This document shows positions 1 through 12,037 of a stretch of DNA of 64,000 bases, one piece after another (the stretch's first letter is position 1; each line of letters opens with the position of its first letter). The position numbers were made by a program, and so were the translations under genes. Source of the DNA: Reticulitermes speratus (lineage: Eukaryota > Arthropoda > Insecta > Blattodea > Rhinotermitidae); the NCBI GenBank assembly GCA_021186555.1, contig JAJKFL010000003.1, forward strand, positions 33,964,908 through 34,028,907, given 5' to 3'. The notes beneath the pieces were generated by a model that saw nothing but the letters and a program-made list of their open reading frames with translations, was not told the origin of the DNA and did no database searches.

Positions 1-198
1 AGGTTAGACAAGTGAGGTCAGATTTATTCAGATCCAGTGGAGGGTCTTAACTAGGGCACCTTCTGATAGCTGAGGAGAAAGGTCGGTGAAGGCTTAGAAT
101 TTGGCCTACTCTTGTCTGTTTTTGTATTGACCTAAACAGAACAGCTGAAAGTATGTGTTTGATTAGTTAATTTGTATATAAAGTTGTTTTCTTTGCAG

Positions 199-418
199 GC
201 GTTTGCTGTTTGCACAATTTTTATTAAAGGTGCGAGTCTTTGAGAAAGAAGTAGAAATATTCGTGACTTGTTCAAGGCTCTGTCAGGTTCTTGCAGACAG
301 ACAGACTGAGAAGATTAATAGTCGACCTTTAGTTTCAATCGACAAACTTCTCAATTCGAGTCCGACAAACTCATTTGCTGCGGGTCTGGTGAATCTGAGA
401 GACGTTTCTGTGTGAGCG
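199..418 (+). other. open frame after a strong splice acceptor, unassigned
   Basis: A pyrimidine-rich tract ending in TTTGCAG (about 184-198) resembles a good 3' splice site. It is followed by about 70 open codons ending in TGA at 415-417. The peptide contains no motif I recognise, and no ATG begins the frame. A donor-like AAAG|GTGCG at about 229 would alternatively cut it to a tiny exon. It could be a terminal exon, a UTR piece or chance. I see only the splice-like site and the open frame. Confidence 0.15.
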
Positions 419-430
419 GTCTGTCAGGGT

Positions 431-2040
431 CAGTCTGAATGTAGCGCTGAGTGGCTGATTGATCGGCTTCCAGCTACCACACACGAATTTGAACATTCAT
501 GTCCCCGCCTATGTGATGTAACAAAAATTAAATTATAGCTATAAGAACTGAAGACCCAGCGTACAGCAAATTGAAATCCTCTATTGGCTTTACCGGTTAC
601 AACCTGTTTTTTAACTTTTATTTTCGCCTCTTACACGAAGTGATTTGAATATTCTTATTAATCGTACTATGCTGATACTCGGAATTGCGAGTTACGTTGC
701 ACGTAAAAGAGGCCGGGGGGGGGGGGGGGGCTTGAGCTTCTTTGCTATTTCGCATGCGTGACACGTGAGTTGGAATATGGTAGAAGTGAATATTCGCAGG
801 TGTATTATGTAACTGTTTATTGAAATCGGTTCCGGCGTTTTCTATCAAGTGATGAGATAAAGAAGAAACGTTGGAGTATAAAATCATAGAAAGTTCCCGA
901 TTGCCTACTGCGGGCGTTGTTCTGCTTAAAGGTGGATGTACTGTTCCATTGGTTCTTGGTTTATCACAAAAAAAACTTCGCATTTGTAGAATTCAGATTT
1001 AACCCAAGAATAAGTACTAATTGCTTAGTTCTAAAGCTTTGAAGCATAAACTGGATCTAAATTATATACAAAACTTTAATTTATACCTCACAGAGAACAA
1101 ATCTTTTGTCCACGATAAAGATTAATCGCTTAGTGCTTTGTTGGAAGTAATAGCTTGAGTGAACCGTACGGATCCTCTAAATATATCATTTGGTCAAAAT
1201 GAAAAATTGATTATTGCCACAGCAGCTGCTATGTATGTTGACCGCTGCCTTAAACGTTTAATTGCAAAATCCCGATCGCTGTCATGTAACAATAAGAAAA
1301 CACATTCCATAATTATAAGGCCATGCTCAGGTTTATACACACGTAGCCTGCATTACAGGTCTATACGTAAAATAAGCTTTAGGAATATTTTGTGGTTGCT
1401 AGGCGCTAGAATATACCTGTGTGTTATAAGTTAGGGTGAGTAAAATAGCACTGCCAACCTTGAATCAAGTCTTAACCTCGGTTAGGATGGAGAGTATTGT
1501 GGTTGTGTTTTCTGGCCCCAAATCGTAGCTCAGCACTACCGTCTTATCATCGTATTACCGCAATGACCATAATCATCATCGTCATTGTAATCGTGATTGT
1601 CGTTACCAGCATTAAAACTGTACGGTTTTTATTGTAATTGAGATATTTTATATAGCCTGGGATGTAGGCCTTCTTGATACACAACATTTATTAATGAACC
1701 ATCCAAAAGACGGGAGCAGAACCAAAACCAGAACTTCGAGCGTACAAAATATGCCTCTGACCATCGAGGCTCTCCGGCATAATTCATATCGGAAGCCCTA
1801 CTACCTAGCTGTTTCGTGTAGAAATTGTTGTTCTGGATTTTGATCCCTTTACTCGTATGCAAATACCAAAATAGAGCCTAGATTTGGGCACCGTGTCCTC
1901 TATTCAAATATTCTCCTAATCATCATTTATCAGTTGTTGAGGCTTTGTTGTCTGAAAATATATTGTCTTAATATAAGCCACAATGCGGATAAGGCATATG
2001 AAGTTTCAAGTCTTCTACGGCCTTACGCCTTGTGGAATGG
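431..2040. other. no recognised gene; poly-G run inside
   Basis: AT-rich single-copy-looking sequence. The only notable item is an uninterrupted run of 16 G at 715-730. Open frames here (618-983 minus, 1159-1434 plus, 1629-1862 minus) have no recognisable domains and look like chance. Confidence 0.5.
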
Positions 2041-2051
2041 CAAGTAGTTAC

Positions 2052-2088
2052 TGGTGTTTCGAAAGAACGTAATGCTCCCATCTTTAGG
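2052..2088 (-). repeat. degenerate hammerhead-like core motif
   Basis: Read on the minus strand: a CTAAAGA core (consensus CTGANGA), T, then GGGAG, a short loop, CTTTC and GAAAC. GGGAG and CTTTC can form five pairs, two of them G-U. The layout equals the motifs at 18.07, 35.98, 36.27 and 46.99 kb. A plus-strand CCTCCTCGAAACG at about 2148-2160 may be a decayed inverted partner. Confidence 0.4.
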
Positions 2089-2169
2089 GTCAAGCAGTTC
2101 AGTAGCACCCCTGAGAGAACCTTATGTCTCACAAGAAGCCCCCTTCACCTCCTCGAAACGTAATGGATC

Positions 2170-5100
2170 TATAGAATAATTGCAACAAGATTCTTATTCG
2201 TGGATTGATGGTTAGAATGAGGACAGGTAACTTTTTTTATGGCGTCTGCAATGACCACCATCAGCGATGTAGGAACGTATTAGTAATGAAGGATGTTATA
2301 CAAATACTTTAACGATGAACTGCCACCTCTTGGCAGTGCCATCTGCTGCAGTATGCGTTGCCACTCGGCGACTGTAACTAAACGAGATGATGCAAGCAGT
2401 AATTGTAGTTTAAAATTCCGCCAGTGTCCGTTTGGTGAAGTTTTGATGAGTATTTCGGCCACGTGGAGCCATGTGAAGCAGTGTGTGCAAGGAGCATGGT
2501 ATGGAAACTGAAATGAGTTTTCAGGGTGGGGCACTCATAATGCTCATCTGTATACATAATAGATACGTTCGTTCTGTTTTATCCACTGAAATGTATATTA
2601 AAACATTTTACCATTGTCAGGTATTTTTTCCATTCTCACATGGAAGACAACATGAAACACTCACTCCACAAAGTAGAGCCCTTGTTCAGAAGCTGATGGC
2701 TGTTGTGTTCAAGAATTTTCTACTTCAGGTAACGTTTGAAAGTCTGTTGCCCCGTTACATGAGCCAACTAATAGATCCAGTCATAATTTCTCTTCCGTTC
2801 CGGGTTTTCCGACTAAATTTTTTTTCAGAATTTGTTATTTCCCTGCGTGCTAGATATCAGCCTATCTCATACTTCTTGATTTGATCACTCTGATAATATT
2901 CGAGTGTTGGACCCTTCTACTTATGGCATGTTTCTAATGGTGGGACAATTTTCGTAACGGTTGTTAAAATTTATTTAACTTTGTAGAAGGACATAAAGCT
3001 ATACCGATGGAACACACAGATTACTTAAGCCTGCTTTCTGCAACGTATAAAGTTGGGTAATTGATTACTGCTCTGATATAACACAATTTCATCGAATTAG
3101 AATTAAATGCAACTTATTAACCATTTTTTATAATTTGTTTCGTATTGTAGGTCTGCATATTTCTAAACTTTATAGTATTGTGCAAATTTTAAGGTTTTCG
3201 CAGCAGTGAGTATGAGGTGTTAGTACGTCCCGGGATGTGACGCCTAATCACGGGGTGTTTGGTTACAGAGGATTGTTCCTGAATCGTCTGGAACCAAATA
3301 CCTTCTGATGCAGCGTCACATCTCAGAAGTTCTGGTACCTTCATCTTACTGTACTGGTTAAAAGGCGTGCCATTCTTCTGACTGGCAAAACGTTATCAAA
3401 CACTTTATCATTTAATTTTAATTCTTTATTTTTTTACAAATTTTGTCTCATCATTTACATACAGACGATGGGGAGATAATATATATTATGCCGTATGTGT
3501 AGATGAAATTATAAAATATGCTTATATGTGACTTTTTGCGTGATGTTTCATACGTCGTAAAATTATTAAATTTGTATTATTATTCATAGCTGTGGGAAAC
3601 ATTCAAAAGATTGTATGTATTATGTTGAATTACAAATGAAAGTAATACAAACCATATCTTTTATGCGTGGTAGAGAGAAGTTAAAATGTCAAAGGTGTTA
3701 TGCTTCTATGTTGTAAAGTATAGACACAGCAAGAAATAAGAGACAGGCCTCAAGCCTGACAGGTATTCATATACCTGCAACATGATTGCAGGTCTTTGAT
3801 GAGCACGACTTTACGAGCGTCTGTTGTTATCTACAGTCGTCAGATGTGCGTTTTAGTTTCTGTGACGCTTCCTTAGTCGTACGTGACTGAGAACACACAA
3901 GGAAAGATTATGACCACGCTATGAATAACAAGTACGAGAGTTTTAAAAAATTTTAATTTCCTCTTCTCATTGTGTGCTATTAATAAATAAGTATACGTAT
4001 ATATGTACATAACATTTAATAATTAAGATATTTGTAATTTAACGACGCATCTCTTGTGCTAATATTAATGTACTTGGAAATGTTATATTTGGATAATCTC
4101 TTGTATCTGTTATTCATAACGTCAAGCCTTCGCTTCCATAAGCCAACAAAATCTTACGATTACGTCCAGTGTGTCTTGAAGTTGAGTATTTGAATGATTA
4201 ATAATTAGTGATTACTGTGTGAAAATTTCCATCCAGGAAAATGAGAGAAAATGAGGCCTATTAATAGGCTTACTCTATGTTTCCATATCGTTCTGAGTGA
4301 CCCAATGGAGTTCTCAGCACTCATACTTCATATTATGTTTGTCAAGGGTTCACGTCTTGGATTAGAGACTGGTCATTTTGACCAGGGGCTTCAAGATAGT
4401 ACTCACTTTCTTGAAGCAAATGTTCGGATTGTAGAGCTGTCCTGAAATAGGCCACGATCGCTTCTATTCAAATTACTGCTCTGTAGATTATGTAGAGAAT
4501 CTGAGATGACCGCGAGAAAATAAATGACAGACGTGGAGATACCAGAAGCACATTTTCCCAGAGTGCTCGCAGGACACATACATATATTTACATATACATA
4601 TACATATACGTATACATGTACCTGTAAATATGCACACATAAAACATACAAAATTTTAGACTGTGTTGCATATTTAACTACGTTGTCAGTAGCTCGGATTG
4701 TATAGCTTCAAACTGTAGTGTAAGTAAATAAATAATGTGTTGGATAGGTTGTCAGAGGAAGCGGTTTTGGCCTTTAGGGGCAGTATACTGGGGTATGCCT
4801 GCAGAAGCTGAGGAAAATCATAAAATGTTAGGATAATCAGTGTCAAAGACGAATATGGAACCGAGAACCTTTGAAATATGTCAGTCAGCTTGTTCGGTAG
4901 CAGGGTACAAAATGGTACATAATATGGCCTACGTGATCCATATTTGTGTATCAGAGATTAGCTAGGTGTAACGGATGTAAGTAAAGTAGTGAAGGAATTG
5001 CCAATAGAAATGGCTGGAATACGCATAACGAATGTGAGAAAAGAGAATACCATATTTGCTCTGCGGATACAGATGTAAATCGTCAATACTGAACATGTGC

Positions 5101-5850
5101 ATGTAGCTTCCACTTGCGCTCTTTGTGTGTTGGGATTATGAATGCTTCTGGCGTGTCGGAATACGTTGATAAATAGGCAACATCAACTGCACTGTGATTA
5201 ACACCGTATATAGCTGCATTTTAATTTTGCTTACGTAATGACGTTAATACATACGACATTTAATTTTTGGAAATTTTCTTCCTTTTGGACCAATGTACTT
5301 TTCGTAAAACTCGAACATTGTTACTATGATTAGGCCTACTACCGATACCATGGTTGCCATTGGTCACTATTTTTCTTCCATTTCGATAATGGCATTAGTG
5401 TCACTTCCACCTCACATGTTCTTGCTACAAGAGGATCTCTAATTGGTTTCCAGTTTCGTTTCTAAATATGATGATAACGGTTTTGTATAAATTATTTCGG
5501 CTCTGTATTTATTAACATTTTTTGTATGATTTAATGCTTTTATTATTTTTTTGTCACCCACGCTGCTTTTGCCAATTTAGGAATATAAATTACGAGTGGC
5601 GATTAGGCACCAGTGACATAACCATCACATCAAATGTAATTAAAATCCATAAAGCGTTTCTTAACTTCAAGCATCCAGACGGGCAGACACAGTAGTTGGA
5701 CTGACTTCTCTTAATGCACATTGTGCACAGCAACACGTAATTAATGGTGAGATCAGTCATAAATCCGGGTTTAACACGCCTGTAAGGACTACGAATAGTT
5801 TTATATGAGCATTCCAAATCCAGTGTTTGTTTTAAGAATTTTCTTTCACT
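2170..5850. other. no recognised gene
   Basis: No family recognised. Open frames overlap on both strands around 2280-2530, and one of 133 codons spans 2483-2884; none shows a known motif. A TATACA-type microsatellite lies at about 4577-4622. Confidence 0.45.
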
Positions 5851-5859
5851 ATCTTAAGC

Positions 5860-6025
5860 CAGGGGTGCTCATGTTTTCCAAATATCTAGGAGCCACTTCA
5901 CAATTGTTCGTGCCAGAAGACTGACATAAAGCAAGTTTCATACTGAGGATCAACAGATATTAGACGCCAGCCCAAAAAATTAGTGGCCACGGCGACCTGG
6001 CTTCGATAGGACTGATTCGATGCAA
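5860..6025 (+). mobile_element. hAT-like MITE, left part
   Basis: Starts with CAGGGGTGCTCATG, a hAT-type terminus. It then follows the element at 27873-28339 block by block: GGAGCCACTTCA, GCCAGAAG, a TGACATAAAGCA-like block, and a TGGCCACGGCGACCTGGC block. Similarity fades near 6010. A right end could lie at about 6252 (CGTTTGCTG) if GC-rich DNA was inserted, but the 8-bp flanks do not agree well, so the right boundary is open. Confidence 0.5.
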
Positions 6026-6027
6026 TC

Positions 6028-6050
6028 GGGCCCCGCGCTTACGGGGGCCC
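6028..6050. repeat. GC-rich hairpin
   Basis: GGGCCCCG (6028-6035) and CGGGGGCCC (6042-6050) can pair around a six-base loop, and each arm also contains the palindrome GGGCCC. A second GC block with two GGGCCC-type words lies at 6208-6240. Both stand out sharply from AT-rich surroundings. Confidence 0.6.
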
Positions 6051-6259
6051 TGCCCGCATGGGGAAATTAAAAAAAAATAATATGTTTGACTGATTGCTTG
6101 ATTAAAAGTAAATAAAAACGATAAAAATGGAACATTTTAAGTTTTCATCCTAACTTACGTTAACATACAAAACGTTAGTCCCTTTTTTGCTCTGTACAAT
6201 AAATTTTAGGGGCCCGCCACAAGGATCGCAATGGGGCCCTGCGTTTGCTGTCTGGTTCA

Positions 6260-7119
6260 CAAAACGGGAAGAATATAAGCTTTCATGGCCTATACCGCGT
6301 AGTCTACTGTCATGAAGTAGTTTATGTCTTTCCTTACGAAAACTGATTGTGCCTGCGTCTTTCCAGAAATTTGTAAGATAAGGGCTTGCTTTAGCACTTC
6401 AGTCTTGATTATTTGAGTGTACTGTAATACAGTTGTATAAAAGAAAGAACATGTTCGGATTATCCTGTGTTCATATTAACAGACAGGACACGCAGTTCCA
6501 CACATAGTTACGCTTGCTGTTCTGACGTGCCATTAAAGTGAGATTGATAACGTGATTTAAGTAAATAAAACTGTTCTGAAGGATGCATAGAAGCAGCAGA
6601 CCGAATCCGCACGGTACGTTCAACCATGATCTGCTTATCTATAGTCCATATTTCTTGTTTTGCTCACTTTTTGAAGTCGTGATTTTTTTTTTTTGCGATA
6701 CAAAATTGCATGGTACGAGAATATAAGCATATATTACAAGAAGACGTATAGTCGTAATATATCGATACAAAATTAGACCCCATTGTTTAGTAATTACATG
6801 CCCTAGGGTCGCTATGTGATCTGTATAAAATGTTTGTAATTGCGTCCTATCAGCATTGGGTGTACTAAACCATCCGTTCATAAAAAGACGGAATGGTAAT
6901 GATAAATTACGTATAAGGTGCGTTACAGTGTCCAGTTGCGCTGATTGGAAGTAAATTACGTGCTTGTGAACTGGATACTGTGAATGAACGTTGAAGTTAA
7001 ATAAATCTGTCAATTTCAATACTGTGGAGGCAAGACCTTGAAGGATTGCGTCATAAAATTAATAATGAAATGGTGAAGCCTCAAGAGCTAGTTTAATTTC
7101 TTTAATTTGTAGATTGTAC

Positions 7120-7121
<2 letters not shown>
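6260..7121. other. no recognised gene
   Basis: AT-rich sequence. A 126-codon minus-strand frame (6639-7019) has no recognisable motif and is probably chance. Confidence 0.45.
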
Positions 7122-7163
<42 letters not shown>

Positions 7164-7167
7164 TATA
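7122..7167. repeat. (TA)n microsatellite
   Basis: An almost pure TA dinucleotide array of about 46 bases with one phase break near the middle. Confidence 0.97.
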
Positions 7168-7500
7168 TTTGGAGAAACATCAAGTAAGCGAAGACGGATT
7201 TAATGCAGTCTGTTTTTTGGTTTGTCATATCGTGGCTATAAGTTTCTATACCACTATACCAGTACTAAACATGGAAACATCGCACAAAGGTTTTATTGCG
7301 TCATGCCTTTATTTAACGACTCTGGATCGACTGCAGTCCAGTATAGTCTAATAACGAGTCGGATGTCTAATAACAGGGCTGGGTGGTTTCAGCCGTAGCC
7401 TATTTTAAAAAGGTGTACCATTATGTTTTGAATGATAACTAGAGATTTGTTGTTATCATAGCGGTGTTGCTGAGGTTTGGAGTCTATTGCGATAGATATG

Positions 7501-7560
7501 ACGTCGTAAACACATGAACATGGCGTCATACCCCAGAAGATTTGAACTTTCAAGGATAGC
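7501..7560 (-). repeat. fragment of a dispersed repeat (FWGMTPCS-type)
   Basis: The minus strand translates to FWGMTPCSCV. This is close to a peptide I associate with insect gene models contaminated by a repeat whose neighbouring sequence reads RRFGG and LRNVG. Pieces of the same repeat carry the hammerhead-like motifs elsewhere in this window. Only this short part is recognisable here; its identity is from memory. Confidence 0.3.
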
Positions 7561-8085
7561 CCTGTCAGAATATCCATTTGCGGCGTAGTTTTCAGCTGTA
7601 CAGTGGTTTTTGCAAAGGCCTTTTGTGCAGAATGATCAATTTGGATTATTGAATTTAGTCGAATATTTAATGTTTTAGGCGTTCTGATGAACTCCAATTT
7701 AAAGGCCAAGACAAAATTCTCTGTTAACATTCTTAGAAGCTGTGTTGTTTGCACCATGGCTCACAGACAGCATCACCGTCACAGCAGCTGCATAGAATGC
7801 ACTTTGTGTTGCCATAGGTTTAGATTCTACGATTTTTATAAATTCATGTATTTCATAACATTAAATTGGAGTATATTAAGCATCTTAAGGGGCCATATTA
7901 AAAATATATGACTACCCATTTAGTGACTATGTATGCCATCTTTAGGCTGTTGTTGTCATTTTACTGCCTCATACTGTGACTTATCAGGTTATCTTGAAAC
8001 ATTTGTTAATATATTTTTTTCGTGTTTCGGGAAAGATAAATTATAACGGCCGTTAATAGATGACGATACTACCTTTTAATGGCAG

Positions 8086-8217
8086 TGCTGTAAAAACAGT
8101 GAAGATGGCTCGGTGTTTGTTCCTAACGGCGCGGAGAGTGGTTCAGTCACAAGGGATATGAAAGGGTCGCGCAGTTTGAGGAGAAGGAAGAAGTCTTCTA
8201 CTCGCAAGAGTGCAAAG
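8086..8217 (+). CDS. candidate host exon, 44 codons, phase 0-0
   Basis: A pyrimidine-containing tract ending in AATGGCAG (8078-8085) precedes 44 uninterrupted codons that end at AAG|GTAGTG (donor-like, 8218). The peptide starts CCKNSEDGSVFVPNG, continues AESGSVTRDMKG and ends with a basic run including RRRKKSSTRKSAK. The frame has a TAA at 8077-8079 just before the acceptor and closes at 8257-8259 after the donor, as expected for an internal exon. The length is a multiple of three, so the exon could be skipped without shifting frame. GC content is clearly above the flanks. The basic Ser/Arg tail resembles a nuclear-localisation or phosphorylation segment, but I do not recognise the protein. 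Alternative donors near 8254 are possible. The exon call is inference from frame, splice sites and composition. Confidence 0.45.
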
Positions 8218-8605
8218 GTAGTGCAGGATTGGGGGAAGGGGCGGTTGAGGGGAGGTTAAAATGAAGATCTTTCCGGAGAAGCCTGCTTCAGCAATTCAGG
8301 CTGTTTTCTTTTAAGCATTGTTGCCAAATTAGAAGTTTTAAAATTGTACCTATGTTGCAGTACATCAGAGATGATTATGCGATTTTATGGCTGGTATTGA
8401 ATCATCCACAAACTGGCCCTATCTTTCGAAGTATTTACACAAGTAACTATTTTAAATCAGTGCTAATTTTCTGTACGAAATATATGTCAGTAGTGCATAC
8501 AAAAAGCTAAAACGTCATATTACTCTCCTATCATTTTAAAAAGATATACATTGTGTATTTTAGTTTTATTGTAGTGAAGCAAAAACACCGAATTTATAAG
8601 CTGAA

Positions 8606-8607
<2 letters not shown>

Positions 8608-8646
<39 letters not shown>

Positions 8647-8647
8647 A
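8608..8647. repeat. (TA)n microsatellite
   Basis: About 40 bases of TA repeats with one TTA interruption. Confidence 0.97.
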
Positions 8648-8649
8648 TG

Positions 8650-9700
8650 CAGTGATGTTATTTTTGTCCTGAACTTTCCGAACACAAAGGTACGTAGTCA
8701 GACTAAAAAAAATGTGTAAATAATAAGCAGTTACACATTATTATATTTTGGTATTACGGTGTGCATGTTGTAGCTAAGATGGCAGAAAGGAGCCACACGA
8801 CGATGGTGTAAAGTGACCCTTAGCTAGCTCCTCATCAGGTGAGATACACGCAGCCGCATCTCGTGGCTTCATTATTACTATAGTGAAAATGTACATTGAA
8901 CTTAATGCCAGCTTCTAATCAACTGAGCGTCGGCGGTGTAATGTAATGAAATGAACCATAATTTCCTTCTTTTTTTTTGACCAAAGATGTAGTGAGATCG
9001 GTTAGATGTATGTAAGTAAAATGGCTGTTATTGCGAAGAGTTCCAACGCAATGCTGAGATTGCTCTGGGGCAGCAATGAAATGGCGGCGGTATTTATGAA
9101 GCTTTATATAACACAAAGCTTGTAAAATTATAGCCTGTTGTTGCCCAAAGTAACAGACTCATGACTGCCAAATGCTATGTTCGGTCCTGGGCTCATATTT
9201 ACGGAACTTTTTGTGTTTCATTACTAACCGAGGAATTTATTAAGTACTGAAATTTTATTATGGAAGAAGATTCTCCTTTCTGGCTTGTGTGGATATAGAT
9301 ACTTATAGTGTGATTATTAAATGTAGCAATATTTCGAAGTGAAGAAGGGGTGACTGATGCGAGGCATGTACATGGTCTTTATTGTTTGCGTCCCGTTGTT
9401 GTGTATGATGAAGTACTTAAACAGAACACTTAAACACACCGTTACCAAAAACCCAACAGGCAACACAATACTCACACAAAGCTACCTACCGAACAGGCAA
9501 CACAATCCAGTATACATGTATACATGTCCTCTTTTGTGGCTGTGTGGAAATTTTGTGTTCTGAAGCCTTTATTCTAAATATGTCTCCTTCATGACAATGC
9601 GAGGTTTTTTAAACGCGGCCTTGCAAAATTACAATTCTTATGATATCAAGAGGCAGATCTGTTTTATTGTAGTAGCAAATGGAATACTGAAATAACATTG
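8650..9700. other. no recognised gene
   Basis: AT-rich sequence with no recognised family. Short open frames at 8919-9116 (minus) and 9357-9563 (plus) carry no motif. Confidence 0.45.
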
Positions 9701-9702
9701 TA

Positions 9703-9762
9703 CAGGGTCTGGACGGGATTCGATGCCCGGACTGTCCAGCCCGCAGCTAGTAGCTCTAAGTT
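9703..9762 (-). mobile_element. SINE family C, tRNA-like head fragment
   Basis: On the minus strand this reads as the tRNA-like 5' head of the element at 48272-48545. A TAGAGCTACTAGC block is followed by GGACAGTCC and by ATCGAATCCCG, which resembles the RNA polymerase III B box. The body of the SINE is missing. Confidence 0.55.
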
Positions 9763-9764
9763 AG

Positions 9765-10549
9765 GATGTTTATTAATGACATTATGAAAATCGCATATTT
9801 TGGACTGCATATAGGAAACTTATATGCGTGGTGTTTGTCTTGTAAGTGATGGCTATTGACGTTTGCGAGTTAGAAGGTACATTTCTTGTTACTTCCAGAG
9901 AATTCATGAAATCTGGTTTCTGTTCAGATTTTAAATTATTCACATTTTATAACGATCTATCCCTCTAGTCTCAGACAAATTCACCATTAGTTTATTTCAC
10001 TTACACATCGTAATAAACATCCTGCATAAATAAGCTTTTAGTGCAGCAATTACTTAGATGCTTGCATATCATTTTACCTTTGAGGTAGTGTTATTTCCAC
10101 AAATAGATATGAAAATTAGTGGGTTTTGTGGCACGATACCTATCATAGTGACCACAAAACTGTAAATTTATATAATTTGGGGACGTGATTTTTTACTTCA
10201 TTTGAGATGTAAGTAGGTGGAGCAAATAGGTGTAACAGAACAAGAGAAAGATGGTTCAGCATGAAAGATACGATGAGTAGAAAAGCTAGTGGCGTGAGGA
10301 ATGAAAAATAAAAAAGGGAAATATAATGATGCAGAGACCACCCACTCTTTATAGTGCCTACACAAGAATACAGCACCGCTGATTACTTCACTGCCAGAAA
10401 TAGGAAAAGGAACTGATGCTGTGCGATGGCCAGTGCCGTGTATTCTTTTGTGGTATTCGTGAAATTAACACAGCGTTATGTACATGCTACTTTGCTTGTG
10501 AAATGTTCTCTGTATATTCCGGCAAATTTAAGATTTTGTGTTGTTATAC
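9765..10549. other. no recognised gene
   Basis: No assignable gene. The 10140-10380 stretch has few stops on the minus strand and may be another old repeat, but I cannot place it. Confidence 0.35.
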
Positions 10550-10822
10550 TTGTGCGAGAAATTAATAAGTATTACAATGAGTCAAGGAGGAGAGAATATC
10601 CTACTAGCAAAGAAAAGAAGGAAGGCTATCTGGATTGATCGCCTCTTGCGTAGGAACTGCCTAAAACACGTTATTGGAGGAAAGATTGAGGGAAGGATAG
10701 ACGTGATGGGAAGACGAGGAAGGAGACGTAAGGAGTTACTGGATGGGAAATCGAGGATGCTGGAAATTAAAGGAGGATGCTATAGGTTTCATTCTATGCA
10801 GAACACGCTTTGGAAAAAGCCC
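10550..10822 (+). mobile_element. non-LTR LINE 3' fragment (lineage 1, RTE/BovB-like)
   Basis: The plus strand encodes part of the C-terminal tail that follows the reverse transcriptase of a non-LTR element. The recognisable piece reads WIDRLLRRNCLKHVIGGKIE, then GRIDVMGRRGRRRKELL, then a Leu-Glu-Ile-Lys region and NTLWKK. The same tail occurs on the minus strand at 30825-31440 and 39236-39425. Frames shift near 10600, so the copy is not coding. Only the 3' end is present, the usual outcome of 5'-truncated target-primed insertion. Clade is by similarity of layout to BovB-type thumbs and is not certain. Confidence 0.75.
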
Positions 10823-10839
10823 AAAATGAATGAATAAAT

Positions 10840-11955
10840 GAAAGAATGTATACTTATATCCTTGGTTAACTATTATATAAACCAAATACTCGTATATATC
10901 CCACATTCGTGGTTGTTTCCAAATGTAGCGGGCCGCATTCACTTCACTTGATGTGATGCTGATGACGTCATTCTAAGGAACCACAAGAGAACTTAAGTGT
11001 CAGTTTTATTAATTTGGTTAAATGCAAAATATGGCTCATTCTTAAAACGAATGCTTCATTTAAAATAACGTTATGATAATAAAAATACCGTTTCGATGAA
11101 CAAGGCAAAACTTTTCTGATGAACAGGAACAAAATGATTGAATAACCTACTTTTTGAATATAAATTATTATTATTTTTGTTGTAATTACTATTACGTTTC
11201 TTTATTCTCGGCTGTGTGCACTAACTTATAATTACTTGTTGCACCAAAGCAATTAAGTATTATCAATAGTTATTACTGAAGAAAGAGAAGGTTTTGGACA
11301 GAGAAAGTTTAGTAAGTGTACAGTGCCTTCAAACTAGTGTCCGGGGTAAAACGTTTTCGAATTGGCAATGTGAGACGACGAGCCACAATTTTCTGTTCAG
11401 CATTTCACAGGCTCTTGACTTAGAAGCATGCCTTCGTGTTCGAAGTATGAACTGAGAATCTGACAGACGGCATTCTTATTCAGGTTAAGGCTATTCAAAA
11501 GAGCATATATAAATTTTAGTCCTCTTCAAAAATAGAAGTAGTTTTGTTTGCCGGTTTTCTGCGGAACTTTGCCTGCTGATGGAACTAAATTAAGATCAGT
11601 GTTTTTCAATCACATGCAGATGTGTTTGCGTGCTGTTCACTGTTTTATTACAGCTGTAATGTATTGGACTGTCTGCGGAAACTTAAACATGCAACATGCC
11701 CGTAGTCGTTTTCTGTTTTACCCTTCTCATCTTTTTTTTTTTTCATGTTCCTGAAGGGAAACATTGTTAAATACATTATCTAAAAGAATCGAATTTGATG
11801 ATGGTTTAATGCACGTGCGTCAAAAGTAGAGCGAAGTAAAATACTCCCCGCGTTTAACAACGCACCGCATCATACAGACGTGTGAGAAACTGGAAGTGTT
11901 GTTCCACGCATTCTTACCCACGTTAACTATGGATATGTAATGTTGAAGCTGAGAC
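10840..11955. other. no recognised gene
   Basis: AT-rich. A sequence resembling a Tc1/mariner terminus (TACAGTGCCTTCAAACTAG) lies at about 11319-11337, but no matching inverted end was found. Confidence 0.4.
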
Positions 11956-11959
11956 ACAT

Positions 11960-12037
11960 ATTTTCCTGAAAATGCATCCCTAGTCCTCGGTCATACAGCC
12001 GGTAGCTTAGTCACTATACCAACTGAGATAACCGCGC
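11960..12037 (-). mobile_element. tRNA-like SINE head or tRNA pseudogene
   Basis: On the minus strand the sequence starts GCGCGGTTATCTCAGTTGGT, a good match to a tRNA 5' half with the polymerase III A box. CTAAGCTACCGGCTG follows where an anticodon arm would be. The B-box region is eroded and no 3' acceptor half is seen. A decayed SINE head is more likely than a gene. Confidence 0.45.

Noticed and set aside
2483-2884. 133-codon plus frame
   Set aside because: Overlaps other frames, ends in low-complexity hydrophobic sequence, no recognisable motif.
11319-11340. TACAGTGCCTTCAAACTAG as a Tc1/mariner end
   Set aside because: No inverted partner within several hundred bases and no transposase.
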